Source: Streptomyces sp. SID12488
GTDB lineage: Bacteria; Actinomycetota; Actinomycetes; Streptomycetales; Streptomycetaceae
Assembly: GCF_010548275.1 (NCBI RefSeq)
Contig: NZ_JAAGLT010000011.1
Span: forward strand, 1 to 64,000
DNA: 64,000 nt
Reading direction: 5' to 3'
This document shows, in pieces, positions 50,163 to 58,944 of this stretch. A program made the position numbers and the translations under genes. Under the pieces are notes generated by a model. The model made no database searches. It saw nothing but the letters and a program-made list of their open reading frames with translations, and was not told the DNA's origin. How positions within the stretch are numbered: position 1 is the stretch's first letter; each line of letters opens with the position of its first letter.

Positions 50163-50948
50163 ATGTCGCTGCTCACAGGGAAGACCGTGGTGGTCTCGGG
50201 TGTCGGCGCCGGTCTAGGGCGTCAGGTCGCGGCGGCTGTCGTGCGGGACGGGGGGAACGCCGTACTAGGGGCGCGTACCGAGGCGCACCTGGCGAAGACC
50301 GCCGGCGAGCTCGATCCGGACGGGGCGCGTACGGCGTACCGCGCGACCGACATCACCGACGAGGGGCAGTGCCGGGAGCTGGCCGCGCTGGCCTGCGAGC
50401 GGTTCGGGCGGATCGACGGGGTCGTCCATGTCGCCGCCTGGGACAGCTACTTCGGGGGGATCGAGGACGCTGACTTCGAGAGCTGGGCGGGGGTCGTCGA
50501 CGTGAACCTGCTGGGCACGCTGCGGATGACGCGGGCCTGCCTGCCGGCACTGAAGGAGCGGGGCGGGAGTGTGGTGTTCATCGGTACGCAGTCCGCCGTG
50601 GCCGCGCCCTCGCAGGTGCGGCAGGCCGCGTACGCCGCCTCCAAGGGTGCGTTGACGAGCGCGATGTACTCACTGGCGCGGGAACTCGGGCCCCATCGGA
50701 TCCGGGTCAACACGGTGCTGCCGGGGTGGATGTGGGGGCCGCCGGTGGAGGCGTACGTGCGGTTCACGGCGCAGGGGGAGGGGGTGCCGGAGGCCGAGGT
50801 GCGGCGGCGGCTCGCGGAGCGGATGGCGTTGCCCGAGCTGGCCACGGACGGGGATGTCGCGGACGCTGCGGTGTTTCTGGCGTCGGAGCGGGCGAGGGCC
50901 ATCACCGGACAGTCCTTGCTGGTGAACGCGGGTGAGCTGATGCGGTAG
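50163..50948 (+). CDS. Short-chain dehydrogenase/reductase (SDR)
   Basis: 261 aa, a classical SDR. The cofactor motif is VVVSGVGAGLGRQVA (Gly-rich loop, about 9-23). The catalytic Ser is in VVFIGTQSA and YxxxK is YAASKGA (about 160-164), with NxxG-type LGTLRMTRA; the C-terminal ITGQSLLVNAGEL matches SDRs that end with a conserved NAG. GGGAGGG lies upstream of ATG 50163. It should oxidise or reduce an alcohol/ketone; the substrate is unknown. It shares a divergent promoter with the barrel-like protein. Confidence 0.88.
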   Translation: MSLLTGKTVVVSGVGAGLGRQVAAAVVRDGGNAVLGARTEAHLAKTAGELDPDGARTAYRATDITDEGQCRELAALACERFGRIDGVVHVAAWDSYFGGIEDADFESWAGVVDVNLLGTLRMTRACLPALKERGGSVVFIGTQSAVAAPSQVRQAAYAASKGALTSAMYSLARELGPHRIRVNTVLPGWMWGPPVEAYVRFTAQGEGVPEAEVRRRLAERMALPELATDGDVADAAVFLASERARAITGQSLLVNAGELMR

Positions 50949-50983
50949 CTGATATTCCGCCAATCTCTTGATGGTCGCGCTGA

Positions 50984-50999
50984 GTTCATGGACATGAAC
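50984..50999. promoter_or_regulatory. Palindrome upstream of the sodium:solute symporter
   Basis: GTTCATG, GA, CATGAAC, perfect 7-bp arms, 135 bp before the symporter start. It is a candidate operator for a regulator outside the window. Confidence 0.5.
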
Positions 51000-51133
51000 G
51001 AAGGTCAGTGCGGCGAACTTCTTTACTCCCTCTTGACTGTTCGAGCTGTTGTCGTTGCCATGCCATCGAATCGACGATGAGCGGGCGCTCGACACCCCCG
51101 CTCGACTTGCTCGACGCCCCTGGGAGGGAGCAC

Positions 51134-52705
51134 ATGAACGGCCTCGACTGGACCGTGCTCATCGCGTACTTCGGTGTGATGGTCGCGATCGGTGTCTGGT
51201 CCCACAAACGGGTCGACAACGTCAGCGACTTCTTCACCGCGGGCGGGAAGATGCCGTGGTGGCTGTCCGGCATCTCCCACCACATGTCCGGCTACAGCGC
51301 GGTGATGTTCACCGGCTACGCCGGTATCGCCTACACGTACGGCGTCACGTCGTTCATCACCTGGTCCTTCCCGATCGCGCTGGGCATCGCCATCGGCTCC
51401 AAGCTGTTCGCGCCACGCATCAACCGCCTACGGTCGCGGCTCCATGTGGCGTCACCGCTGGAGTACCTGAAGAACCGGTACGACCTGAAGACACAGCAGG
51501 CGCTGGCGTGGTCCGGGATGCTGTTGAAGATCGTGGACGTGGGCGCCAAGTGGGCCGCGATCGCGACCCTGTTGTCCGTCTTCACCGGCATGTCCCTCAA
51601 CCAGGGCATCCTCATCACCGGTGCGATCACCGCCGTGTACTGCACGATCGGCGGCCTGTGGGCCGACGCGCTCACGGAGTTGGGGCAGTTCGTCATCCAA
51701 CTCCTTGCAGGCATCGCGATGTTCATCGCCGTCGTCGGCAAACTCGACGACCACGGAGGGTTCTTCGGGGTCTGGGACGAGCCCGCGTTGCAGGGACACG
51801 GGAAGCCGCTGGTGGGCCCGTACGGCACGGTGTTCCTGCTCGCGTTCCTCTTCATCAAGCTGTTCGAGTACAACGGCGGCATGCTCAACCAGGCGCAGCG
51901 GTACATGGCCACGGCCAGCCCCCGGGACGCCGAGCGGTCGGCACGGCTGTCGGCGGTGCTGTGGCTGGTCTGGCCGCTGGTGCTGTTCTTCCCGATGTGG
52001 ATGTCTCCGCTGCTGGTCCAGGCGCAGAAGCCGGACGGTTCCGACTCCTACGCCCTGATGACCGAACAGCTGCTGCCGCACGGCCTGTTGGGGCTCGTGA
52101 TCGTCGGCTTCTTCTCCCACACCATGGCCATGTGCTCGTCCGACGCGAACGCCATCGCCGCCGTCTTCACCCGGGACGTCGCGCCGGTGGTCTGGAAGCG
52201 GGCACGGACGTGGACGGACTCGTCGGGGCTCGTCGCCGCGCGGGTGACGACCGTGGTGTTCCTCGGGCTGTCCATGGCGGCGGCCACGCAGATCAACTCC
52301 CCCGCCTTCAAGGACATCATCACCGTCGTCATCAAGTGGGTGGCCGGTCTGATGGGTCCGATGGCGATCCCGATGATGCTGGGTCTGCTGCGGCCGTTCC
52401 GGCGGTCGGGGCCGACGGCGGCGCTGGGCAGCTGGTCGATGGGGCTGTTCGCCTTCTGGCTGGTGAACTATCCGATCAACTGGAGCGTGGAGGGCGGGGT
52501 ACCGCTCCAGTACCAGGTGTCGATCCCGCTGGCTGTCTCGCTGGTGCTGTACGTCCTGATCGGCTTCCTGCGGCCCGAGGACACGCCGGAGCGGTTGGCG
52601 ATCATCGAGACCGTGAACACGGACGGGGACGACAGCGGGAGCGGGAGCGCGGCTGTGCGGGTGCCTGTTCCGCAGCCTGCGGATGTGGCGCCGGGCAAGG
52701 ACTGA
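51134..52705 (+). CDS. Sodium:solute symporter (SSS family)
   Basis: 523 aa with about 13-14 membrane segments, of normal SSS length. Visible features are WTVLIAYFGVMVAIGVWSHK in TM1, DFFTAGGKMPWWLSGISHHM in the first re-entrant loop, and GGLWADALTELGQFVIQLLA in the middle. The fold uses sodium to import a sugar, amino acid or organic acid; sequence resemblance suggests a sugar or sialic-acid/proline-type member but does not settle it. GGGAGGGAG lies before ATG 51134; the frame is open from 51008. It sits 185 bp downstream of the SDR. Confidence 0.88.
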   Translation: MNGLDWTVLIAYFGVMVAIGVWSHKRVDNVSDFFTAGGKMPWWLSGISHHMSGYSAVMFTGYAGIAYTYGVTSFITWSFPIALGIAIGSKLFAPRINRLRSRLHVASPLEYLKNRYDLKTQQALAWSGMLLKIVDVGAKWAAIATLLSVFTGMSLNQGILITGAITAVYCTIGGLWADALTELGQFVIQLLAGIAMFIAVVGKLDDHGGFFGVWDEPALQGHGKPLVGPYGTVFLLAFLFIKLFEYNGGMLNQAQRYMATASPRDAERSARLSAVLWLVWPLVLFFPMWMSPLLVQAQKPDGSDSYALMTEQLLPHGLLGLVIVGFFSHTMAMCSSDANAIAAVFTRDVAPVVWKRARTWTDSSGLVAARVTTVVFLGLSMAAATQINSPAFKDIITVVIKWVAGLMGPMAIPMMLGLLRPFRRSGPTAALGSWSMGLFAFWLVNYPINWSVEGGVPLQYQVSIPLAVSLVLYVLIGFLRPEDTPERLAIIETVNTDGDDSGSGSAAVRVPVPQPADVAPGKD

Positions 52706-52776
52706 GGGTGCGGGTGGGTGAGGGTGGCTGTGGATGTTTTTTCGCCCCCGCCGCCCCTACCCGTCCCATCCTGTTC

Positions 52777-52846
52777 CTGGGGGCTGCGCCCCCAGACCCC
52801 CCTTCGCGCTGAAGGCGCTCGTCCTCAAACGCCGGACGGGCTGAAA
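52777..52846. repeat. Dispersed Streptomyces intergenic repeat
   Basis: The sequence reads CTGGGGGCTGCGCCCCCAGA at the start and ends with TCAAACGCCGGACGGGCTGA, a unit I recall in many copies between genes across Streptomyces genomes. The first part folds into a hairpin and may end both convergent transcripts. Confidence 0.65.
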
Positions 52847-52853
52847 CGGACCT

Positions 52854-53996
52854 TCACGCCCGTGGGTATCTGGTGAGCCAGCCGGGGGAGGATCCTGCCG
52901 GGCCGTGCAGGGCCGGGCCCTGGGTCATCTCCATCGCGAAGTCGTCCGCCAGGACCAGCATCGTCGGTCGGCCTTCCAGTTCCGCCAGCCAGGCGGGCGG
53001 GAGGGCCGTCTCGCCGTGCAGGGCGCCCAGCAGGCCGCCGGTCAGTGCGCCCGTCGCGGCGGACGGGCCGCCGTGGTTGACCGCCAGGGACAGACCGTGG
53101 CGGACGTCCTCACCGACCAGCGCGCAGTAGACAGCCACCGCCAGGAGGCCCTCCGCCGTGCCGACGCCGGCCAGCTCCGCGACCCGTGCGGGGGACGGGA
53201 TGCCCTGGCGTACGGCGCCCAGGGCCCGCTGGAGGGCGTCCGCCACCTGCTGGTGGCCAGGTCTGGCCGCCAGCAGGGCCAGCGCCCGCTGTACCGCCGT
53301 GTCGAGGCTCTCGCCGCGCGCCAGGCCGTGCACGATCACGGCGTACGCGCCCGCCGCCAGATAGCCCGTCGGGTGGCCGTGGGTCTGCGCGGCGCACTCC
53401 ACCGCCAGCTGCATCACGAGCTGCGGCTCCCAGCCGACCAGGAGCCCGAACGGGCCCGAGCGGGCCGCCGCCTCCACCCCCGCCTCACCGGGGTTCTTGG
53501 GCGCGTCCAGGGTGCCCATCGTCTCGTCTCCCAGGCCTAGCAGGCAGGCGAGGGCCGGGTCGCGGCGGGCGTACAGCCACTCCTCGTGGGCCAGCCAGCC
53601 GTCCTCCTTGCGGCGCTCGTCGGGCCCCCAGTCGCTCTGGGTGGCCCGCCAGCGGCGGTAGGCGCGGTGCAGGTCGGTCGGCGGGTGCCAGGCGCCGGTG
53701 TCGCGGCGCACCTGGGCGCGGATCAGGCCGTCCAGGGTGAAGAGGGTGAGTTGGGTGAGGTCGGTGATCGCGCCGCGTCTGCCGTACGCGAAGGCCAGAT
53801 CGGTGAGTCCGTCCGCACCGTAGGCCTCTTGGATGGAGGCGAGGGTGAGTCCGTCGAGCGGGGCGCCCAGTGCGTCGCCGAGAGCCGCGCCGAGCAGGGT
53901 GCCGCGGACCCTGCTGCGGAAGTCCTGCTGTTCGGGGCGGCCCCAGATGGCGCCGGACGCGGCACCGGTCACGCCACCGGATGTCATCACACCCAC
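52854..53996 (-). CDS. ADP-ribosylglycohydrolase family protein
   Basis: 380 aa. Family features are RGTLLGAALGDALGAPLDGL (about 32-51, with GDALG) near the N-terminus, and the long helical domain with ITDLTQLTLFTLDGLIRAQV, AVNHGGPSAATGALTGGLLG (DS-like segment replaced by HGGPSAATG) and a C-terminal LPPAWLAELEGRP. Typical members remove ADP-ribose from Arg using two Mg ions bound by Asp residues; the second Asp is Gly-Gly-Pro here, so metal binding needs checking. GTG 53996 has GGGAGG 6 nt upstream; ATG 53987 is also possible. Confidence 0.82.
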   Translation of the reverse strand: MGVMTSGGVTGAASGAIWGRPEQQDFRSRVRGTLLGAALGDALGAPLDGLTLASIQEAYGADGLTDLAFAYGRRGAITDLTQLTLFTLDGLIRAQVRRDTGAWHPPTDLHRAYRRWRATQSDWGPDERRKEDGWLAHEEWLYARRDPALACLLGLGDETMGTLDAPKNPGEAGVEAAARSGPFGLLVGWEPQLVMQLAVECAAQTHGHPTGYLAAGAYAVIVHGLARGESLDTAVQRALALLAARPGHQQVADALQRALGAVRQGIPSPARVAELAGVGTAEGLLAVAVYCALVGEDVRHGLSLAVNHGGPSAATGALTGGLLGALHGETALPPAWLAELEGRPTMLVLADDFAMEMTQGPALHGPAGSSPGWLTRYPRA

Positions 53997-54186
53997 CTCG
54001 GACCTCCCTCACAGCATCGTTCGAACGATTGACAGCTCAGCACTGTAATCGACCGGGAACGGTCCGTTCAGGGCCCGTATTGGTATGCGGAAAGTGACAT
54101 GAGAGGGCATGACTAGGCATGAGTGATCCCGGCTGGTCACCAATCGAGAGCCTCGGGCCCTCCCTCCCCTTTGTCGTTCCGCTTCC

Positions 54187-57100
54187 TCAGTCCGCGTACC
54201 GCCCGCTGATCGCCTCCCGGGCCTCCCGCACCCGGTCCAGCCGTACGGCGATCCGCTCCCGCTCCTCCGCCGGGCCGCCCGGCGCCGCCGCCAGCTCGCT
54301 CAGCAGGTCGGCCAGCCATGCCACGTCCACCCACTCCCTCGTCCCCGTGAGCAGGTCGGCGAGGCGTTCGTCCAGGTCCGCCCAGTCGCCGAGGCCCGCC
54401 GCGATCACCGCGTGCAGGAAGCCGGCGGCGCCCTCGGCCAGGTCCCAGCCGGAGGCCAGCCGGTCCGCCTCGCGCCAGACCGGGCGGGCGGCCTCCTGGC
54501 CCCGCTCCCCGGCGACCGCGAGGGCGAGACAGAAGGCGCCGCCGGCCTCGTGCAGGGCGCGCATCCGGTCCGCCGTCTCCCGGGCGGCCCTCCACTCCCC
54601 CGCCTTGCGCTGCACGCGGGCCAGCTCCTCCAGTCCGGCGGGCTCGGCGAGTCCGTGCCGCGCGGCCTGAGCGAGCGCCGTCGCCGCGTCCTCGGGACGC
54701 CCGTCCAGAAGGTGGATCTGCGCGAGGGTGTGGTGCGCCCAGGCCCGGTCGTCGCCGATCAACAGATAGCGGTGGAGGTCGGTGCGGGCGTCCTCGGGGC
54801 GGCCCACCGCCAGCAGGGTCATGATCCGGCGCATCAGATGCCAGGCCCCGTCCGGGTCGAGCGCGACCGCCAGGTCAAGGTCCGTCAACGCGTCGCCGTA
54901 CAGCCGCAGTTCGTGCAGTACGGCGCCCCGGCAGCCGATCGCCCACACACTGTCCGGTGCCAGCGCCAGCGCCCGGTCGAGGTCCGCGCGTGCCTCCTCG
55001 AACCGGCCCAGGCAGCGGAGCGCCTCACCCCGGTTCCACAGCGCCCACGCGCTCTCCGGCTCCAACTCGACCGCCCGGTGGGCGTCTTCGGACGACGCCT
55101 CGTATCCGTCGGCCCGCCGGTGCACGACCGAGCGCTGCACCAGCGCCCAGGCGTACGCCGGATACAGCTCCAGCGCCTTGTCCAGGTCGGCCAACGCCTC
55201 GTCGTGGCGGCCGAGTCGGCTGCGGGAGACGCCCCGGCTCGCGTACGCCGACGCGTAGGCGGGGTCGAGTTCGAGGGCGCGGTCGTAGTCGTCGAGGGCG
55301 TCGGCGTCTCGCTCGGCGGCCCGCAGCGCGTCGCCACGCTCGCACGCGACCCAGGCCAGCTCGGGGCCGAGGGCCACCGCCCGGTCCAGGTCGGCGAGTT
55401 GACCGGCCCGCTCCCCGCGCGAGCGGTGCACCCGGGCCCTCCGGACCAGCGCCCACACGTGCTCGGGGTCCAGTTCGAGGGCCCGGTCGAGGTCGGCGAG
55501 GGCGTTCTCCGTGTCGCCGGTGCCGTGCCGGGTCACGCCCCGGGAGGCCCAGGCGCCGGCCAGGTCGGGGCCGAGGGCGACGGCCCGGTCCAGGTCACGG
55601 ACGGCTTCCTCGTGGTGGCCGAGGATGCGGTGGTAGTCGCCGCGTACGAAGAGGACGCGGGCGGTGTCGGGGGCCAGTTCGTCGGCGCGGTCGAGGGCGG
55701 CGATGGCGGCGGCGTAGTCGCGCTGTTCGGCGCGGGTGACGCCCCGGCCGTAGTAGGCGCGCTCCAGCCCGGGATCGAGGGCGACGGCCTGCTCGTACTC
55801 CCCGAGAGCCTTGTCGTGCTCCCTGCCCATGCGCAGCTCGCGCCCGCGCAGCATGCGTGCGACGGCCTGCCCGCGCGCGTCGAGCCCGGCACGGCCCAGC
55901 AGCAGCGCGAGCGCACCGAGCACCCCGCCTTCCCGGCTCTCCCGGCTCTCACCGCTTTCTCCTCCGTGGCCGTCGTCGGCGAGCGCGTCGAGGAGGTCGC
56001 GTCCCCAACTCCGCACCGCCGGTGCCTCGTTGTCGTCGCCCGCCTCCACCAGGACGCGCGCCCACCGCCGGGCGACCACCTCCCCCTGGTCGCAGGCGTC
56101 GACGAGGTCCCGCAGGACGACGGGCAGCGCGGTACGAGGGGAAGCGCACAACAGGTGGTACGACTCGGCGAGCCGCAGCTCCCGCCACTCCTCCGTCGCC
56201 CACAACTCGTCTGCGGCGAGGGGAACTTCGGCCTCGGCGCGCCAGTCGGCGAAGGTGTCGGCGAGGCCGGTGTGCTGCTCGGCCCAGCGGCGCGGGGAGC
56301 GGTGGCGCTGGAGACGGAGCATGGGGGCGCGTACGACGTCGTGGTACTGGACGCGGTCGCCGCGATCGCTCACGAACGGCAGCGACCTCAACCACCCGAA
56401 CAGCAGGTCGAGTTCGGCATCGTCCCGCGCCTGCTCGGAAGCGACAGCCGGGAGGGCGGCCCGGAAGACGTCCGCGTCCAGACGCCGGGGCAGGGCGCAG
56501 GCGAGGGCGGCGGCCTGGCGTACGGGGTCGGTCTCCCACTTCAGGAACCGGCCTACGGCGGTGGCGCTCGGGTCGCCGATGTCGTCCGGGTCGGTGGGGC
56601 GGGCCTCGGCGAGGGTCGACACCAGCACCGGCAGCCCGCCGGTGAGCCGCAGCACCTCCTCGACGACGGGCTCGTCCGTCACGCCCTTGTCGGCGAGCAG
56701 TCCACGCGCCTCCGCCTCCGTGAAGGGTCCGAGCGGCACCTCGGTGACGAAGTCGGCGAAGCCGCCCCAGCGGCCGGTGTCGAAGGGGCGCTGACCTGCG
56801 GTGACGAGGACGAGGTTGGCGGGAAAGGAGAGGTCGCCGTAGCGGTCGGTGGTCATGATGTCGTGCAGCCAGCCGTCGAGGAACGGGCCGGTGCGCTCGT
56901 ACGTGTCAAGGAAGAGGACGATCCAGGGGACGGCGGCGCAGATGTCGTCCAGCTCGGCGAGCAGCACCGGCGTGAGGACGCGCTCGGGCGCGAGGACGAG
57001 CTGTACGTCGTCCTGGTTGCGCAGCCGGGCGGCGATCCCGGCCCGTACCCGGTCGGCGCCCTGGGCGATCCGGTCGGCGTCGAGGGCACCGGCGAACGGC

Positions 57101-57585
57101 CCGACGACCGGGATGAGTCCGGCGCCGACGAGCCCGATCCGGGCGGCCGTCAGACTGCCTGCCGAGGGACTGCCGGCCGAGGGACCCTCGGGCTGCGGTT
57201 CGAGGCTCGCGACGGCGGACTCGGCCTCGTGCCGCCGCTCCCGATGGGCCGCGAGCAGCCGCTCCAGCTCCTTGAACCGCCGTCCCTGGGCCGCGAACTG
57301 ACGACACATCACCGCCAACGCCTCCGGCACACTGCCGACGCCCTCGTCGACGTACGCGGTGAGCGCGCCGCGCTCCTTGGCCTGCTGCTCCAACTCCCTT
57401 ACCAGGAAGGTCTTTCCGACGCCGGCGTTGCCGTGCACATGGAAGCGGAAGCGGTGGCGTTCGTCGTCCGGCGGCAGGTCGAAGTTGGCCCGGAACGCGG
57501 CCCGTTCGGCGCCCCGGCCGACAAATCCGGCGCGTCTGCGCTGCTGGATCAGCTGCCGCATCGACGGGCGCGGGGCCTGAGCCAT
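54187..57585 (-). CDS. STAND/NACHT-like ATPase with long TPR array
   Basis: 1132 aa, starting at ATG 57585 with GAGGAG upstream. The N-terminal NTPase (about 20-440) has Walker A GNAGVGKT (52-59), Walker B PWIVLFLDTYE and a linker with LTGGLPVLVSTLAE. A winged/helical region comes next. From about 590 to 955 lie about 9-10 TPR units of 34 residues with a LDRALELDP-type signature, then a helical C-terminus. Such proteins sense a signal through the TPR and switch through the NTPase, as in STAND-type regulators. It has no effector domain of known type, so its output is not visible. Confidence 0.82.
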   Translation of the reverse strand: MAQAPRPSMRQLIQQRRRAGFVGRGAERAAFRANFDLPPDDERHRFRFHVHGNAGVGKTFLVRELEQQAKERGALTAYVDEGVGSVPEALAVMCRQFAAQGRRFKELERLLAAHRERRHEAESAVASLEPQPEGPSAGSPSAGSLTAARIGLVGAGLIPVVGPFAGALDADRIAQGADRVRAGIAARLRNQDDVQLVLAPERVLTPVLLAELDDICAAVPWIVLFLDTYERTGPFLDGWLHDIMTTDRYGDLSFPANLVLVTAGQRPFDTGRWGGFADFVTEVPLGPFTEAEARGLLADKGVTDEPVVEEVLRLTGGLPVLVSTLAEARPTDPDDIGDPSATAVGRFLKWETDPVRQAAALACALPRRLDADVFRAALPAVASEQARDDAELDLLFGWLRSLPFVSDRGDRVQYHDVVRAPMLRLQRHRSPRRWAEQHTGLADTFADWRAEAEVPLAADELWATEEWRELRLAESYHLLCASPRTALPVVLRDLVDACDQGEVVARRWARVLVEAGDDNEAPAVRSWGRDLLDALADDGHGGESGESRESREGGVLGALALLLGRAGLDARGQAVARMLRGRELRMGREHDKALGEYEQAVALDPGLERAYYGRGVTRAEQRDYAAAIAALDRADELAPDTARVLFVRGDYHRILGHHEEAVRDLDRAVALGPDLAGAWASRGVTRHGTGDTENALADLDRALELDPEHVWALVRRARVHRSRGERAGQLADLDRAVALGPELAWVACERGDALRAAERDADALDDYDRALELDPAYASAYASRGVSRSRLGRHDEALADLDKALELYPAYAWALVQRSVVHRRADGYEASSEDAHRAVELEPESAWALWNRGEALRCLGRFEEARADLDRALALAPDSVWAIGCRGAVLHELRLYGDALTDLDLAVALDPDGAWHLMRRIMTLLAVGRPEDARTDLHRYLLIGDDRAWAHHTLAQIHLLDGRPEDAATALAQAARHGLAEPAGLEELARVQRKAGEWRAARETADRMRALHEAGGAFCLALAVAGERGQEAARPVWREADRLASGWDLAEGAAGFLHAVIAAGLGDWADLDERLADLLTGTREWVDVAWLADLLSELAAAPGGPAEERERIAVRLDRVREAREAISGRYAD

Positions 57586-57600
57586 CCGTACGTCTCCTCG

Positions 57601-57648
57601 TGTCCTGGCAAGTGCCCTGGCAGTTGTCCTGGCAGGTGTCCTGGGTCA
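57601..57648. repeat. Four 12-bp tandem repeats upstream of the STAND gene
   Basis: Units TGTCCTGGCAAG, TGCCCTGGCAGT, TGTCCTGGCAGG and TGTCCTGGGTCA start at 57601, 57613, 57625 and 57637, just upstream of the ribosome-binding site. They may be regulator sites or promoter-length variation. Confidence 0.7.
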
Positions 57649-57719
57649 TCCACCAGTCTGGCCCAACTCATGGACAGGGACGGGGAGACGGCGCCCGAAC
57701 CGTTCCATAGAGTTACGCC

Positions 57720-58274
57720 ATGACCACAACAGGTACCCCCCACCCCACCCGTACCTCCCGCTCCCCACACACCGCGCTCACCCTCGCCGCGACCCTGCTG
57801 ACGGCGACGGTCGCGCTCTACATCGCCCTCGTGGCGCTCGGCAACATCACCGACTTCGACTCGAACCAGCAGTTCGTGCGCCATGTCCTCGCGATGGACA
57901 CCACGTTCAAGGACGAAGACCTGATGTGGAGGGCCATCACGTCCAAGGGCCTCCAGGACACCGCGTACGTGGCGATCATCGTGTGGGAGACGCTCGCCGC
58001 GTTCGTCCTCATCGCCGCCACCTGGCTGTGGGTGCGCCGCGACCTCGAACAGGCACGGCGCATCTCGACGTACGGCCTGCTGATGCTGATGCTGCTGTTC
58101 GGCGCCGGTTTCATCGCGATCGGCGGCGAGTGGTTCGCCATGTGGCAGTCGGACGACTGGAACGGACTGGACGCGGCGACACGCGTGTTCACGCTGAGTG
58201 GGGTGGTGCTGCTGGTGATCCACCTGCCGGCGCGTACCGCGTCGTCGGCCGAGGACCGGCCCTCGGCGGAGTAA
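57720..58274 (+). CDS. DUF2165 integral membrane protein
   Basis: 184 aa. About four membrane segments are seen: ALTLAATLLTATVALYIALV, DTAYVAIIVWETLAAFVLIA, TYGLLMLMLLFGAGFIAI and FTLSGVVLLVIHLPA. Between the first two is NITDFDSNQQFVRHVLAMDT, the DUF2165 signature, and GGEWFAMWQSDDWNG lies near the end. The family is widespread with no known function. It is divergent from the STAND-TPR gene and convergent with the L,D-transpeptidase-like gene. Confidence 0.85.
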   Translation: MTTTGTPHPTRTSRSPHTALTLAATLLTATVALYIALVALGNITDFDSNQQFVRHVLAMDTTFKDEDLMWRAITSKGLQDTAYVAIIVWETLAAFVLIAATWLWVRRDLEQARRISTYGLLMLMLLFGAGFIAIGGEWFAMWQSDDWNGLDAATRVFTLSGVVLLVIHLPARTASSAEDRPSAE

Positions 58275-58289
58275 GCGCGGGCTGCGGCG

Positions 58290-58859
58290 CTACTTGACGA
58301 CCGTCACCGCGGTCCCCGTGTCCCCGAAGGCCCACAGGGCGGTGCCGTCCGCCTTGGACATACGGATGCCGCCCGTCTGCACACCGGACGCGGGCTGCGG
58401 TGAGGCGCCGTCGACGGCGTTGGAGAAGGCGATCGAGAGCCCGGAACCGGTGGCGAAGAACATGACGTGCTCGATCGCGACGCCGTCCGAGCCGGTACGG
58501 GCCTCGTCCCGCTGCCCCACCGCGTACTTCCCCGGGTCCGGGCTCACCGAGCCCGGCCACACCACGAACGTACGGCGGGACTGGTCGCTCGCGTCGACCA
58601 GCCACACCCGTTTCTGCCCGAGTGAGTAGACGACCCGCCGCCCGGTCCCCGACCCGTCCGGCACGGCCGCCTCGGCGGCCTGACTGGGCTTGGCGGAGGG
58701 TTTCACCGAGGCGGACGCGCTGGGCCTGGCGGCGGCGGTGGCGTGGGGCTGCGGACCCCGCTCGGCCTTCACCGCCAGCACGGTGACCGCGGCGACCGCG
58801 CCCAAGGTGAGACCGGTGACCCAGACCGATGAGGGAAGCCGTCGGGCAGCCACGGTCAC
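58290..58859 (-). CDS. L,D-transpeptidase-like (YkuD-fold) membrane-anchored protein lacking the catalytic Cys
   Basis: 189 aa from GTG 58859 (GAGGAG, 4 nt upstream). TM anchor VWVTGLTLGAVAAVTVLAVK, then an Ala/Ser/Pro-rich linker (PSASASVKPSAKPSQA). The C-terminal domain (about 75-189) has YkuD-like strands: VVYSLGQKRVWLVDA, FVVWPGSVSPDPGKYAVGQR, and ends with SGVQTGGIRMSKADGTALWA and GTAVTVV. In active enzymes that motif is HGCIRM, but here HGC reads TGG, so the nucleophile is absent. It is probably a non-catalytic relative that binds peptidoglycan or regulates another enzyme. Confidence 0.72.
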   Translation of the reverse strand: MTVAARRLPSSVWVTGLTLGAVAAVTVLAVKAERGPQPHATAAARPSASASVKPSAKPSQAAEAAVPDGSGTGRRVVYSLGQKRVWLVDASDQSRRTFVVWPGSVSPDPGKYAVGQRDEARTGSDGVAIEHVMFFATGSGLSIAFSNAVDGASPQPASGVQTGGIRMSKADGTALWAFGDTGTAVTVVK

Positions 58860-58944
58860 GCATCTCCTCAGCAACAGAACCCGCCGCCGGGTCCTCCGCC
58901 GGGGGTCGGATCATCGTACTCCGACGCGCAGTCCGCCTCGGGCC

